Of a stretch of 64,000 bases of DNA, positions 1 to 8,191 are shown piece by piece. The translations under genes were made by a program, and so were the position numbers. The notes under the pieces are model-generated. The model was not told the origin of the DNA and made no database searches. It saw only the letters and a program-made list of their open reading frames with translations. This stretch comes from JAHJDS01 sp964569795. Its GTDB lineage: Bacteria; Desulfobacterota; Desulfarculia; Desulfarculales; JAHJDS01. The DNA lies in NCBI GenBank assembly GCA_964569795.1, contig CAZMVB010000004.1, positions 1 to 64,000 on the forward strand, given 5' to 3'. How positions within the stretch are numbered: position 1 is the stretch's first letter; each line of letters starts with the position of its first letter.

Positions 1-50
1 TGCAGACCGCTGTTGTCCGACAGCTTAACCCAAAGGTAGGTGTCAATTCT

Positions 51-1121
51 ATGGGCGCGATGTTAGTTTCCTTTCTGGGGGTGGTCGTCCTCGTCGCCGC
101 GAGCTGGGTGCTCGTGGACGGAGCCAACCTCCGGATACTGTTCGGTGTCATCTTCCCCTATGCCGCGTTCCTGATCTTCGCGGTCGGGATGATCTGGAAA
201 GTCATCGGCTGGGCCCGCTCGCCGGTGCCCTTCCGCGTCCCGACCACCTGCGGTCAGGAAAAGACCTTTCCCTGGCTCAAGCAGAACAAGATCGACAACC
301 CGTCCAACGTGTGGGGCGTCATCCGCCGGATGGCCCTGGAGGTCCTGGTGTTCCGGTCCCTGTTCCGCAACGCCAAGCTGGACTACCGGGACGACCGGTC
401 GCGGTACGCCTCGGCCAAGTGGTTATGGCTGTTCGCCCTGATGTTCCACTGGGCCTTGCTGGCGGTCATCGTCCGGCACCTCCGGTTCTTCACCGACCCG
501 ATCCCCTTCTTCGTCACCTGGGTGGAACACGTGGACGGCTTCCTCGAGGTCGGGGCCCCGGTCATGATCGGCAACGGTCTGATGCCCTTTATCGGGCTGC
601 CGGGGCTGATGATCAGCGGCGTGGTGCTCCTGGTCGGGGTGACCCTGCTCTTCTTGCGGCGGGTGGTCATCCCCCAGCTCCGGTACATCTCCCTGGCCAA
701 TGACTGGTTCCCCCTGTTCTTGATCGGAGCCATCGCCATCACCGGCCTGCTGATGCGCTACTATTTCAAGGTCGAGGTGGTCCAGGTCAAACAGTTCATC
801 ATGAGCCTGGTGGCCTTCCAGCCCGACGTCAAGGTCCTGGCGGACATCGGGGTCATCTTCTTCATCCACCTCTTCCTGGTCTGCTGCCTGCTGGCCTACT
901 TCCCCTTCAGTAAACTGGCCCACCTGGGCGGGATCTTCATGAGCCCGACCCGGAACATGGCCAACAACAACCGGATGAAGCGCCACCTCAACCCCTGGGG
1001 CTACCCGGTCAAGGTCCACACCTACGCCGAGTACGAGGACGAGTTCCGGGAGAAGATGGTCGAGGCCGGCCTCCCGGTCGAGAAGCAGCCCGTGGCCAAA
1101 CCGGCCGAGCAAGAGTCTTGA
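51..1121 (+). CDS. dsrM: DsrM, heme b membrane subunit of the DsrMKJOP complex
   Basis: Membrane cytochrome b subunit of the sulfite-reduction-associated complex DsrMKJOP, expected to exchange electrons with menaquinol and pass them to cytoplasmic DsrK. The 356-residue protein has about six hydrophobic segments (two near the N-terminus, four after residue 120) and histidines in helices, such as FHWALL near residue 132 and IHLFL near 275, suited to bind b hemes as in the NarI family. The ATG has AAAGGTAGG ten bases upstream. It is the first visible gene of a five-gene operon in the canonical order M-K-J-O-P. Only 50 bases precede it here, so dsrABD or dsrC upstream cannot be assessed. Assignment is firm from family resemblance plus gene order. 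Confidence 0.95.
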   Translation: MGAMLVSFLGVVVLVAASWVLVDGANLRILFGVIFPYAAFLIFAVGMIWKVIGWARSPVPFRVPTTCGQEKTFPWLKQNKIDNPSNVWGVIRRMALEVLVFRSLFRNAKLDYRDDRSRYASAKWLWLFALMFHWALLAVIVRHLRFFTDPIPFFVTWVEHVDGFLEVGAPVMIGNGLMPFIGLPGLMISGVVLLVGVTLLFLRRVVIPQLRYISLANDWFPLFLIGAIAITGLLMRYYFKVEVVQVKQFIMSLVAFQPDVKVLADIGVIFFIHLFLVCCLLAYFPFSKLAHLGGIFMSPTRNMANNNRMKRHLNPWGYPVKVHTYAEYEDEFREKMVEAGLPVEKQPVAKPAEQES

Positions 1122-1148
1122 GCTTGAAATTATAAGGACACGAGAACC

Positions 1149-2804
1149 ATGGCAGAACCGACTCCGACCATTGACGAGCTGGTGAAGGTAGATCACCGGC
1201 CGCCGCAGCGAAACTGGATGGACGTCAAGCCCGGGATCAGACCGGGGATGTACTGTCATCCGGCCAAGCTGGCCTCGCTCGAGAGCGTGGGCATGCCCAA
1301 CCCCCATGAGTGGAACCCCCTGAACGAGGACTGGAACCTGCCCGAGGGCTGGAAAAAGACCGTGCTCGACGGCATCCGCGAGCGCCTGGGCAGATTCCGG
1401 ACCTTCAAGGTGTTCATGGACATCTGCGTCAGGTGCGGGGCCTGCGCCGACAAGTGCCACTTCTTCATCGGCTCGGGCGATCCCAAGAACATGCCGGTGC
1501 TGCGGGCCGAGCTGCTGCGCAGCATCTACCGGGGCGAGATCAAGACCGCCGGACGAATCCTGGGCCGCCTGGCCGGCGGCCGGAAGCTGACGCCCGAGGT
1601 CCTCAAGGAGTGGTGGTACTACTTCTTCCAGTGCACCGAGTGCCGGCGTTGCAGCGTCTTCTGTCCCTACGGCATCGACACGGCCGAGGTGACGATCATC
1701 GCCCGGGAACTCCTGAACCTGCTGGGCATGAACATCGACTGGATCGCCACCCCGGTCAGCAACTGCTTCCGGACAGGCAACCACCTGGGGCTGCAGCCCC
1801 ACACCTTCAAGGAAAACGCCGAGTACCTCCTGGACGACATCGAGGAGTACGTCGGCGTCAAGATCGAGCCCAGCTTCAACCGCAAGGGGGCCGAGGTCCT
1901 GTTCATCACCCCCTCGGGCGACATCTTCGCCGAGCCCGGCATCTACACCTTCATGGGCTACCTGATGCTCTTCGAGCACATCGGCCTGGATTACACCTGG
2001 TCCACCTACGCCTCCGAGGGCGGCAACTTCGGCTTCTTCACCTCCATGGAGATGGCCAAGCGCCTGAACTCCAAGATGTACGCCGAGGCCAAGCGGCTCG
2101 GGGTCAAGTGGATCCTGGGCGGCGAGTGCGGCCACATGTGGCGGGTGGTCCACCAGTACATGGACACCTTCAACGGTCCGGCCGATTTCCTGGAGGTCCC
2201 CAAGAGCCCGATCACCGGGACCGTCTTCGACAACGCCCGGACGACCAAGATGGTCCACATCAGCGAGTTCACGGCGGACCTGATCCGTCACGGCAAGCTC
2301 AAGCTGGACCCCAGCCGCAACGACCATCTCCACGTCACCTTCCACGACTCGTGCAACACCTCGCGGGGCATGGGTTTCCTGGAGGAGCCGCGCTACGTCA
2401 TCAAGAGCGTGTGCAACAACTTCACCGAGATGCCCGACAGCACCATCCGGGAGAACACCTTCTGCTGCGGCTCGGGCAGCGGTTTGAACGCCGGCGAGGA
2501 CATGGAACTTCGGATGCGGGGCGGCATGCCCCGGGCCAACGCCGTCAAACACGTTCACGAGAAACACGGCGTCAACATGATGGCCTGCATCTGCGCCATC
2601 GACCGGGCGGCCCTCCCGACGCTGATGGAGTACTACGTTCCGGAGGTGAACGTCTGCGGCATCACCGAGCTGGTGGGCAACGCCCTGATCATGGAGGGCG
2701 AGGGGGACCGTGAGTACAACCTGCGCGGCGAGGAGATCCCGGGCCGGGCGCCGACCGAGGAGGAGGAAGGCCCGGCCGAGGCTGGTGGGGAGGATGAGGC
2801 ATGA
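1149..2804 (+). CDS. dsrK: DsrK, HdrD-like iron-sulfur catalytic subunit
   Basis: Cytoplasmic iron-sulfur subunit related to heterodisulfide reductase HdrD. In the current model it reduces the DsrC trisulfide or disulfide made during sulfite reduction. Two ferredoxin-type [4Fe-4S] motifs are visible: C93, C96, C99, C103 (CVRCGACADKC) and C162, C165, C168, C172 (CTECRRCSVFC). The C-terminal half carries CCG-type cysteines, including HDSCNTS near residue 400 and FCCGSGSG near 438, which bind the special catalytic cluster in this family. The length of 551 residues is normal. The acidic C-terminal tail ends in an ATGA overlap with dsrJ, which suggests translational coupling. Confidence 0.95.
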   Translation: MAEPTPTIDELVKVDHRPPQRNWMDVKPGIRPGMYCHPAKLASLESVGMPNPHEWNPLNEDWNLPEGWKKTVLDGIRERLGRFRTFKVFMDICVRCGACADKCHFFIGSGDPKNMPVLRAELLRSIYRGEIKTAGRILGRLAGGRKLTPEVLKEWWYYFFQCTECRRCSVFCPYGIDTAEVTIIARELLNLLGMNIDWIATPVSNCFRTGNHLGLQPHTFKENAEYLLDDIEEYVGVKIEPSFNRKGAEVLFITPSGDIFAEPGIYTFMGYLMLFEHIGLDYTWSTYASEGGNFGFFTSMEMAKRLNSKMYAEAKRLGVKWILGGECGHMWRVVHQYMDTFNGPADFLEVPKSPITGTVFDNARTTKMVHISEFTADLIRHGKLKLDPSRNDHLHVTFHDSCNTSRGMGFLEEPRYVIKSVCNNFTEMPDSTIRENTFCCGSGSGLNAGEDMELRMRGGMPRANAVKHVHEKHGVNMMACICAIDRAALPTLMEYYVPEVNVCGITELVGNALIMEGEGDREYNLRGEEIPGRAPTEEEEGPAEAGGEDEA

Positions 2805-3214
2805 AACTGTATGACGCCAAGGTAGTTATCCCCGGCCTGCTGGTCTTCCTGGCCGTGGCCACCTTCCCGTTCTGGTTCGCCGGGGGCAAGCCCGGCAAGC
2901 CGCCCGACCTGGAAAAGGCCAAGCCGGCCGTGGTCAAGAAGGTCCGGGCCGGCAAAAAAGGAGACTGTGTCGAGCCCCAGGCCTGGATGAGGGCCAACCA
3001 CATGCAACTGCTCAACGAATGGCGCAACATGGTGGTCCGGAAGGCCAAACGGGTCTATGTGGCTTCTGACGGCGCGTCCTATGTCATGAGTCTGACCAAT
3101 ACCTGCCTGCGCTGCCACGCCAACAAGCAGAAGTTCTGCGATCGCTGCCACAACTACGCGGGGGTGGCGCCCTTCTGCTGGAATTGCCACGTCGAGCCGA
3201 GGGGGGCCAAGTAA
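2801..3214 (+). CDS. dsrJ: DsrJ, membrane-anchored triheme cytochrome c
   Basis: Periplasmic triheme cytochrome c subunit of DsrMKJOP. The 137-residue protein has an uncleaved N-terminal membrane anchor (about residues 8-27) and three CXXCH motifs at 102-106, 113-117 and 126-130 (CLRCH, CDRCH, CWNCH). An isolated Cys56 in DCVE matches the conserved cysteine that acts as a distal heme ligand in characterised DsrJ. Start and stop overlap dsrK (ATGA) and dsrO (TAATG). The DsrJ function in sulfate reducers is still debated. The family call is secure. Confidence 0.95.
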   Translation: MKLYDAKVVIPGLLVFLAVATFPFWFAGGKPGKPPDLEKAKPAVVKKVRAGKKGDCVEPQAWMRANHMQLLNEWRNMVVRKAKRVYVASDGASYVMSLTNTCLRCHANKQKFCDRCHNYAGVAPFCWNCHVEPRGAK

Positions 3215-4014
3215 TGGGAGTCAACAGACGGGATTTTCTGAAGCTGGCTGGATACTCGGCTGCCGCCGGCGCCCTGGGAGGGGCCGGATTCGAACTGCTC
3301 CGGCCCGGCCAGGCCCTGGCGGGCCGGTTCGAGGGTGACCCCCGGGTGGCCACCCGGCGGTGGGCGATGGCCATCGACATGGCCAAGTTCTGGAAAAGGC
3401 CCGACCGGCTGAAGGCGGCCATCCGGTCCTGCCACTATCACCACAACGTCCCCACGGTCACCCGCAACGGCAAGCCCGACAAGCAGCACGAGATCAAGTG
3501 GATCTGGACCGACACCTTTCCCCACATCTTTCCCTTCAAGGGCGGCACCCAGCTGGCCCGCTTCCGGCAGATGCCCTTCATCGCCATGTGCAACCACTGC
3601 GCCAATCCGCCCTGCTGCCGGGTCTGCCCCACCAATGCCACCTTCCAGCGGCCCGACGGCATAGTCATGATGGACTACCATCGCTGCATCGGCTGCCGGT
3701 TCTGCATGGCCGCCTGTCCCTACGGCAGCCGGAGCTTCAACTGGCAGGACCCGCGGAAGTTCTTGAACCTCAAGAAACTGGCCCCGAATAATTTCCCGAC
3801 CCGGGAACGAGGCGTGGTGGAGAAGTGCAACGGCTGCCAGGAGAGGCTGGCCGAAAACAAGCTGCCCTACTGCGTCGAGGCCTCGGGCGGCGCCATGGTC
3901 TATGGTGATCTGAACGATCCCAAGTCGCAGGTCAGCAAGGTGCTGGCCAATCATTTCACGATCCGGCGCAAGCCCTTCCTGGGCACCGATCCACACGTCT
4001 TTTATCTGGTGTAG
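3214..4014 (+). CDS. dsrO: DsrO, periplasmic Tat-exported ferredoxin-like subunit
   Basis: Periplasmic iron-sulfur electron-transfer subunit linking DsrJ to membrane subunit DsrP. The chosen ATG overlaps the dsrJ stop codon and directly gives a twin-arginine signal (NRRDFLKLAG), so the longer upstream reading is not used. Several cysteine groups follow, typical of a multi-cluster ferredoxin of the DmsB/HybA/NrfC type: CNHCANPPCCRVC, CIGCRFCMAACPYG and CNGCQ with a later PYC. The length of 266 residues is usual. It sits between dsrJ and dsrP in the canonical order. Confidence 0.95.
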   Translation: MGVNRRDFLKLAGYSAAAGALGGAGFELLRPGQALAGRFEGDPRVATRRWAMAIDMAKFWKRPDRLKAAIRSCHYHHNVPTVTRNGKPDKQHEIKWIWTDTFPHIFPFKGGTQLARFRQMPFIAMCNHCANPPCCRVCPTNATFQRPDGIVMMDYHRCIGCRFCMAACPYGSRSFNWQDPRKFLNLKKLAPNNFPTRERGVVEKCNGCQERLAENKLPYCVEASGGAMVYGDLNDPKSQVSKVLANHFTIRRKPFLGTDPHVFYLV

Positions 4015-4022
4015 AGGTAGTC

Positions 4023-5180
4023 ATGCTCGAAAAGGCATTACAAGGTGAAAGGAAATACTGGGCGCTGGTCGGGTCGCTGCTGGTCCTGGTCGGGATCGGC
4101 TTCGTCGTCTTCCTGTACCAGCTCAAGGTGGGCCTGGTCATCACCGGCATGAGCCGCGACGTCTCCTGGGGGTTCTACATCGCCCAGTTGACCTTCCTGG
4201 TCGGCGTGGCGGCCAGCGCCGTGATGCTGGTCCTGCCCTATTACCTGCACAACCACAAGGTCTTCGGCCGGATCACCATCCTGGGCGAGTTCCTGGCGGT
4301 CTCGGCGGTGTTGATGTGCCTGCTGTTCGTCATGGTCGATCTGGGGCGGATGGACCGGTTGCTCAACATCATCCTCTATCCCAGGCCCAACTCGATCCTG
4401 TTCTGGGACATGATCGTCCTCAACGGCTACCTGTTCCTGAACATCATCATCGGCTGGGCCCTGCTGGGCTGGGAGCGGCGGGGCGTCAAGCCGGCCAAAT
4501 GGGTCAAGCCCCTGATCTACCTGTCCATACCCTGGGCGGTCTCGATCCACACGGTGACGGCCTTCCTGTACGCCGGCCTGCCGGGCCGCGGCTACTGGCT
4601 GACGGCGATCATGGCCCCCCGGTTTCTGGCCTCGGCCTTTTGCGCCGGGCCGGCCCTGCTGATCCTGCTGGCGTTGCTGCTGCGGCGGATGACCAAGTTC
4701 GACGCCGGCAAGGAGGCCCTCCAGACCCTGGGGACCATCGTCACCTACTGCGTCATCCTCAACGTCTTCTTCTTCTCCCTGGAGCTGTTCACGGCCTTCT
4801 ACAGCCAGATCCCGGAGCACATGAGCCCCCTCGAGTACCTGTTCTGGGGCAGTCACGGCAAGGGGGCCTACGTCGCCTGGATGTGGGCGTCCTACTTATT
4901 GCAGGTCGGGGCGATCGTCCTGCTCTTGCGGCGCAAGGTCCGCCGGAACGAAAAGATTCTGGCCGTGGGCTGCGCCATGGTCTTCATCGGGACCTGGATC
5001 GACAAGGGCATGGGCATGATCGCGGGCGGTTTCGTGCCCAACCCGCTGGAGCACGTCTTCGAGTACGTCCCGACTATTCCCGAGCTGACGATCAGCCTGG
5101 GGGTGTACGCCCTGGGGTTCCTGGTGCTGACCGTCCTCTACAAGGTCGCCGTGGGCATCAAGGAGGAGATCGAGACCTGA
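4023..5180 (+). CDS. dsrP: DsrP, NrfD-type quinone-interacting membrane subunit
   Basis: Integral membrane subunit of the NrfD/PsrC family, the second quinone-reactive subunit of DsrMKJOP and partner of DsrO. The 385 residues are mostly hydrophobic, with about ten predicted helices starting near residue 15 (WALVGSLLVLVGIG). The conserved acidic and arginine residues usual for NrfD proteins lie between helices. It starts nine bases after dsrO, is the last gene of the operon, and is followed by a GC-rich hairpin with a seven-T tract. Confidence 0.95.
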   Translation: MLEKALQGERKYWALVGSLLVLVGIGFVVFLYQLKVGLVITGMSRDVSWGFYIAQLTFLVGVAASAVMLVLPYYLHNHKVFGRITILGEFLAVSAVLMCLLFVMVDLGRMDRLLNIILYPRPNSILFWDMIVLNGYLFLNIIIGWALLGWERRGVKPAKWVKPLIYLSIPWAVSIHTVTAFLYAGLPGRGYWLTAIMAPRFLASAFCAGPALLILLALLLRRMTKFDAGKEALQTLGTIVTYCVILNVFFFSLELFTAFYSQIPEHMSPLEYLFWGSHGKGAYVAWMWASYLLQVGAIVLLLRRKVRRNEKILAVGCAMVFIGTWIDKGMGMIAGGFVPNPLEHVFEYVPTIPELTISLGVYALGFLVLTVLYKVAVGIKEEIET

Positions 5181-5243
5181 TCCGGCCGGCGGGCCGGGGC
5201 GTCTCCATGGCCCCGGCCCGAGTCAAAGCCATGACCTTCAACC

Positions 5244-5270
5244 GGGCCCCCCGCGGGGGGCCCTTTTTTT
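5244..5270 (+). terminator. Rho-independent terminator of the dsrMKJOP operon
   Basis: A perfect GC palindrome (GGGCCCCCCGCGGGGGGCCC) is followed directly by seven T residues. It lies 63 bases after the dsrP stop. Confidence 0.85.
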
Positions 5271-5286
5271 GGAGATCGGCCGGCGT

Positions 5287-5547
5287 TCTTGCCGGCCCGG
5301 CGAGGCCGAGGCGGTCCCGGCGCATGAAAAAGCCGGCCCCCGTGGACCGGCTTCAGCTCCATGTTGCCCCAGAAGTCCACCCTCCGGGGGCGGCCGAGGC
5401 CCCTCTTTCCCACAAAAAAGCCGGCCCTCACGGACCGGCCGACTCATCATGGCCCCCGGAAGTCCACCCTTCGGGGGCGGCCGAGGCCCCTCTTTCCCAC
5501 AAAAAAGCCGGTCCTTTCGGACCGGCTTTGATTCATCATTGCCCCCG
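5287..5547. repeat. Three tandem copies of an 87-bp unit, each holding a leftward terminator hairpin
   Basis: The intergenic space between dsrP and the convergent cytochrome gene holds three direct copies with an 87-base period, at about 5287-5373 (degenerate), 5374-5460 and 5461-5547. Copies two and three are nearly identical and share agtccaccc, gggggcggccgaggcccc and tctttcccac. Each copy carries an A-tract followed by a GCCGG(T/C)CC...GGACCGGC hairpin, with A-tracts at 5327, 5414 and 5501, so each reads as an intrinsic terminator on the minus strand. No protein-coding role is supported; the short ORFs here are by-products of repetition. Confidence 0.85.
5501..5529 (-). terminator. First intrinsic terminator after the cytochrome c3 gene
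   Basis: Read on the minus strand, AAAGCCGGTCC, a four-base loop and GGACCGGCTTT form a perfect stem ending in a T-tract. It lies about 36 bases after the cytochrome stop. Weaker versions follow at 5414-5439 and 5327-5352, one per repeat copy, each with one C-A mismatch in the stem. Confidence 0.85.
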
Positions 5548-5564
5548 ATGGTCCGGGAGGCCCC

Positions 5565-5954
5565 CTACTTGGGGTGACACTGCTTACACTTGGTGGGGCC
5601 CTTCTTCAATTTCTTGTGGCACTTCTTGCAGTTGTTGTGGAAGGCCTTGAAGGCGGTCACGCCCTTGGCCAACTTCTGGCTGGCCGCGGAGGTCTTCTTG
5701 TGGCAGGTAAAGCATTTCTTGATCGGGCCCGACCCCTTCCAGGTGTGGTGGCAGGTCTGGCACTTCTTGACGCCGTACTTGACGTTGTGGAGCTTGTGGT
5801 GGAACGGCACAAACTTCTTTTTGGCCTTCCAGGGCGGCTTGAAATGGATGACCTCGGAGACCTTGCCGCCGGGAGTGCTGTACACGGCGGCCATGGCCAC
5901 GGTGGCCACGGCAAAGGCCAGAACCACGAAGAAAACAGTCAACGTCCGTTTCAT
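5565..5954 (-). CDS. Tetraheme cytochrome c3 (periplasmic)
   Basis: Class III cytochrome c, the periplasmic electron carrier of sulfate reducers that links hydrogenases and formate dehydrogenases to membrane complexes such as Qrc. The 129-residue precursor has a signal peptide (MKRTLTVFFVVLAF to about residue 22), then four CXXCH motifs: CQTCH, CFTCH, CKKCH and CKQCH. The FHHKLH segment supplies distal histidines as in other cytochromes c3. The mature protein is very rich in lysine, as in type I c3. The start has GGGAGGGAG upstream and lies downstream of a near-consensus promoter. Type I versus type II cannot be settled by eye. Confidence 0.92.
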   Translation of the reverse strand: MKRTLTVFFVVLAFAVATVAMAAVYSTPGGKVSEVIHFKPPWKAKKKFVPFHHKLHNVKYGVKKCQTCHHTWKGSGPIKKCFTCHKKTSAASQKLAKGVTAFKAFHNNCKKCHKKLKKGPTKCKQCHPK

Positions 5955-6004
5955 CTTGCTTCTCCCTCCCAGTGAAGCGGTCGAATGCGACAAACGTAAC
6001 CCGA

Positions 6005-6033
6005 TTTATAGCCAGGCCCGGGAGGACTGTCAA
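6005..6033 (-). promoter_or_regulatory. Sigma70-type promoter of the cytochrome c3 gene
   Basis: On the minus strand, TTGACA (6033-6028) and TATAAA (6010-6005) are separated by 17 bases, which is almost full consensus. The gene starts about 50 bases downstream. Confidence 0.8.
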
Positions 6034-6089
6034 GAAATATCTGGATTGAGTGGGGATATCGGGACCGGTCCGGCCGAGCGGTCGGCCCC

Positions 6090-6875
6090 TCACTCCCGCT
6101 TTTTCAGCTCATCCCAGACCTGATTCATCCGGGCCGAGGAGACCCGGGCCAACTCTTGGCCCTCGGCCTGGAACCGGTCCTCCATGGCCGTGAAACGTTG
6201 CTGGAACTTGTTGCTGGCCCGGTGCAGGACCTCCTCGGCCGAAAGGCCCGCATGCCGCAGCAGATTGACCAGGGTGAACAGGAGGTCCCCCAGTTCGGCG
6301 GCGATGAGGTCCGGATCGCCGCCGCGCCGGGCGGCGCGGACCTCGGCCAGTTCCTCATCGACCTTGTCCCAGACCGCGTCGGGTCCCGGCCAGTCGAAAC
6401 CGACCCGGGCCGCCCGTGACGAAAGACGCTGGGCCCGGCCCAGGGCGGGCATGCCCCGGGGCACCCCGCCCAAGAGCCCCTTGTCCCGGTGCCCCTGCTC
6501 GCCGGCCTTGATCCGCTCCCAGCGCTCGCGGACCTGGTCGGCGCCGGTGACCCGGGTTTGCCCGAAGACGTGGGGGTGACGGCGGATCATCTTCTCGGCC
6601 GCCCCGGCGACCACGTCTCCCAGGTCGAAGCGGCCCGGTTCCTGGTACAGGCGGGCCAGGAACACGATCAAGAACAGCAGGTCGCCCAGTTCCTCGCGGA
6701 TCGCGGCCGGGTCTCCGGCCTGGACGGCCTCGGCCACCTCGTAGGCCTCGTCCAGGATATACTTTTGAATGGTCTCGGGGGTCTGCTTGAGATCCCAGGG
6801 GCAGCCCGCCCGGCCCCGCAGGACGGCCATGATGGTCTCGAGGCGGCCCAGGCCGCTGGCCCTTTCGGGACTCAA
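6090..6875 (-). CDS. mazG: MazG nucleoside triphosphate pyrophosphohydrolase
   Basis: Hydrolyses (d)NTPs to NMP and pyrophosphate. The protein shows the two tandem MazG domains of the E. coli type: the first has GCPWD, EAYEVAEAV and EELGDLLF; the second has KVDEELAEVRAA and AELGDLLFTLVN, which carry the metal-binding E/D residues. The reading frame is open further upstream, but homology begins around LGRLETIMAVLRG. I therefore choose a TTG at 6875 whose second and third bases form the cvpA stop (TTGA overlap). That gives 261 residues, close to the usual 263. It is translationally coupled to cvpA. Confidence 0.9.
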   Translation of the reverse strand: MSPERASGLGRLETIMAVLRGRAGCPWDLKQTPETIQKYILDEAYEVAEAVQAGDPAAIREELGDLLFLIVFLARLYQEPGRFDLGDVVAGAAEKMIRRHPHVFGQTRVTGADQVRERWERIKAGEQGHRDKGLLGGVPRGMPALGRAQRLSSRAARVGFDWPGPDAVWDKVDEELAEVRAARRGGDPDLIAAELGDLLFTLVNLLRHAGLSAEEVLHRASNKFQQRFTAMEDRFQAEGQELARVSSARMNQVWDELKKRE

Positions 6876-7606
6876 CCCGGGTTGCCCCCGCCGACCGGCG
6901 ACCACTGGTAGGTCCCGGACCGGGGCGCCCTTTTGGGCGCGGGGGAGGTCGGACCGGGGCCGGATCCGGCCGGGGGCCAGGGCTGGCCCTTTTTCAGGCG
7001 ATCCAACTGGCGGTGGAGCCATTCGGTGAAATCATCGTACATCTGTTCGAATATGCTCTGGGGCCGGGACAGGCCCAGGCCCCGACGGATGGTCGTTCTG
7101 GTCTTCTGGATGTCCCGTTGCCAGCCCTGGGGAAACCGGTCATACACGAATCCGGCCACCTTCTCGACGGTGCCCCTGAGCCGCATGTCCCGGACCAGCG
7201 GCTGTTTCGCGGAGAAGAAGATGGAAAAGACGAACACCAGGACCAGGCCCAGCACAAAGCCCTTGACCAGGGCGAACAGACCGCCGGCCAGACGGTCCCA
7301 GCGCTTGAGTTCGACCTGATTGAGCAGGTAGTTGAAGAACCAGGCCACCACGACGCAGGCGATGAAGCCCGCCAGGAAAAGCACGCCAAATGAGACCACG
7401 GACCAGTAGTCAAAGGGGCCCAGCTTGGCCTTGAGCAGACGGGCCAGGTCCCGGGACCACCAGCTGGCCGCCAGAAAACCGACCACCAGCCCGGCCAGGC
7501 CGCCCAGTTGGCGGATAAGTCCCTTGACCAGGCCCCGGATGACGATGATGAGCCACAACACCAGGTAGCCCAGCACCATCCAGTCAAAGACATTGAAGTC
7601 TTTCAT
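6872..7606 (-). CDS. cvpA: CvpA family membrane protein
   Basis: Small polytopic membrane protein of the CvpA/colicin V production family, implicated in envelope integrity; its biochemical activity is unknown. The 244 residues start MKDFNVFDWM. About four hydrophobic segments fill the first 135 residues, with the family feature RGLVKGLIRQLGGLAGLVVGFLA, followed by a proline-rich cytoplasmic tail (SGPGPTSPAPKRAP). The upstream start giving 263 residues would overlap the putative -35 element, so the internal ATG is preferred. The gene overlaps mazG by four bases. Confidence 0.85.
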   Translation of the reverse strand: MKDFNVFDWMVLGYLVLWLIIVIRGLVKGLIRQLGGLAGLVVGFLAASWWSRDLARLLKAKLGPFDYWSVVSFGVLFLAGFIACVVVAWFFNYLLNQVELKRWDRLAGGLFALVKGFVLGLVLVFVFSIFFSAKQPLVRDMRLRGTVEKVAGFVYDRFPQGWQRDIQKTRTTIRRGLGLSRPQSIFEQMYDDFTEWLHRQLDRLKKGQPWPPAGSGPGPTSPAPKRAPRSGTYQWSPVGGGNPG

Positions 7607-7612
7607 GGCCCT

Positions 7613-7642
7613 AAGTTTGCTGATCGGGCCGTCAGTTGTCAA
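7613..7642 (-). promoter_or_regulatory. Possible promoter of cvpA-mazG
   Basis: On the minus strand a perfect TTGACA (7642-7637) lies 18 bases from a poor -10 (AAACTT, 7618-7613). The position just before cvpA is right, but the -10 is weak. Confidence 0.4.
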
Positions 7643-7697
7643 GCAGTAGCCTGTCGGGGCCAACGGTCCGACTGACTCCTGGGAGGGGCCCCGCCGC

Positions 7698-7726
7698 TTG
7701 CCAGGGGGCGGCCCTTGTGGTATCTA
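7698..7726 (+). promoter_or_regulatory. Promoter of the yjbQ-phoH housekeeping run
   Basis: TTGCCA and TATCTA are separated by 17 bases. The -10 lies about 40 bases before the first gene of the rightward run. Confidence 0.6.
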
Positions 7727-7764
7727 AATAACTCTGGTTGTTAACTTGTGCGCCGGGGTGGGGC

Positions 7765-8184
7765 ATGACCCTCTACACCTCTGACCTGACCCTGCCGGGC
7801 AGCGCCGGGACCGATGTCCACGACGTGACGCCCGAGGTGCGCCGGGCGGTGGCCGAATCGGGGGTCAACCGGGGCCAGGTCCTGGTGTTCGTGCCCGGCT
7901 CGACCGGGGCGGTGACGACCATCGAGTACGAATCCGGGGTGATCGGGGACCTGGTCAAGGCCGTGGAGCGGCTGGCGCCCCGGGACATGGAGTACGCCCA
8001 CGACGCCCGCTGGGGGGACGGCAACGGCTACGCCCACGTCCGGGCGGCGCTTCTGGGCCCGTCGCTGACCGTACCGGTCGAGGGGGGGGCGACGGTTTTG
8101 GGGACCTGGCAGCAGGTGGTCGTCCTGGATTTCGACAACCGCCCCCGAAAGCGCCGGGTCCTGGTCCAAGTCACGGGGGAGTAA
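7765..8184 (+). CDS. YjbQ/UPF0047 family protein
   Basis: Small cytoplasmic protein of the UPF0047 (YjbQ) family; some members have been linked to thiamine phosphate metabolism, but the role is not settled. Family features seen are DVTPEVRRAV, the conserved NRGQVLVFVPGSTGAVTTIE stretch, HDARWGDGNGYAHVRAALLGPS and the C-terminal GTWQQVVVLDFD. The length of 139 residues is typical. The internal ATG is chosen because GGGGTGGGG lies just upstream. It is seven bases from phoH and probably cotranscribed with it. Confidence 0.85.
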   Translation: MTLYTSDLTLPGSAGTDVHDVTPEVRRAVAESGVNRGQVLVFVPGSTGAVTTIEYESGVIGDLVKAVERLAPRDMEYAHDARWGDGNGYAHVRAALLGPSLTVPVEGGATVLGTWQQVVVLDFDNRPRKRRVLVQVTGE

Positions 8185-8191
8185 GGTCCAA

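Noticed and set aside
423..2567. Long minus-strand frame opposite dsrM-dsrK
   Set aside because: Shadow of dsr genes with clear cluster-binding and membrane motifs; composition is that of an antisense frame.
5269..5577. Short frames across the 87-bp repeats
   Set aside because: They repeat only because the DNA repeats, and they run through terminator stems.
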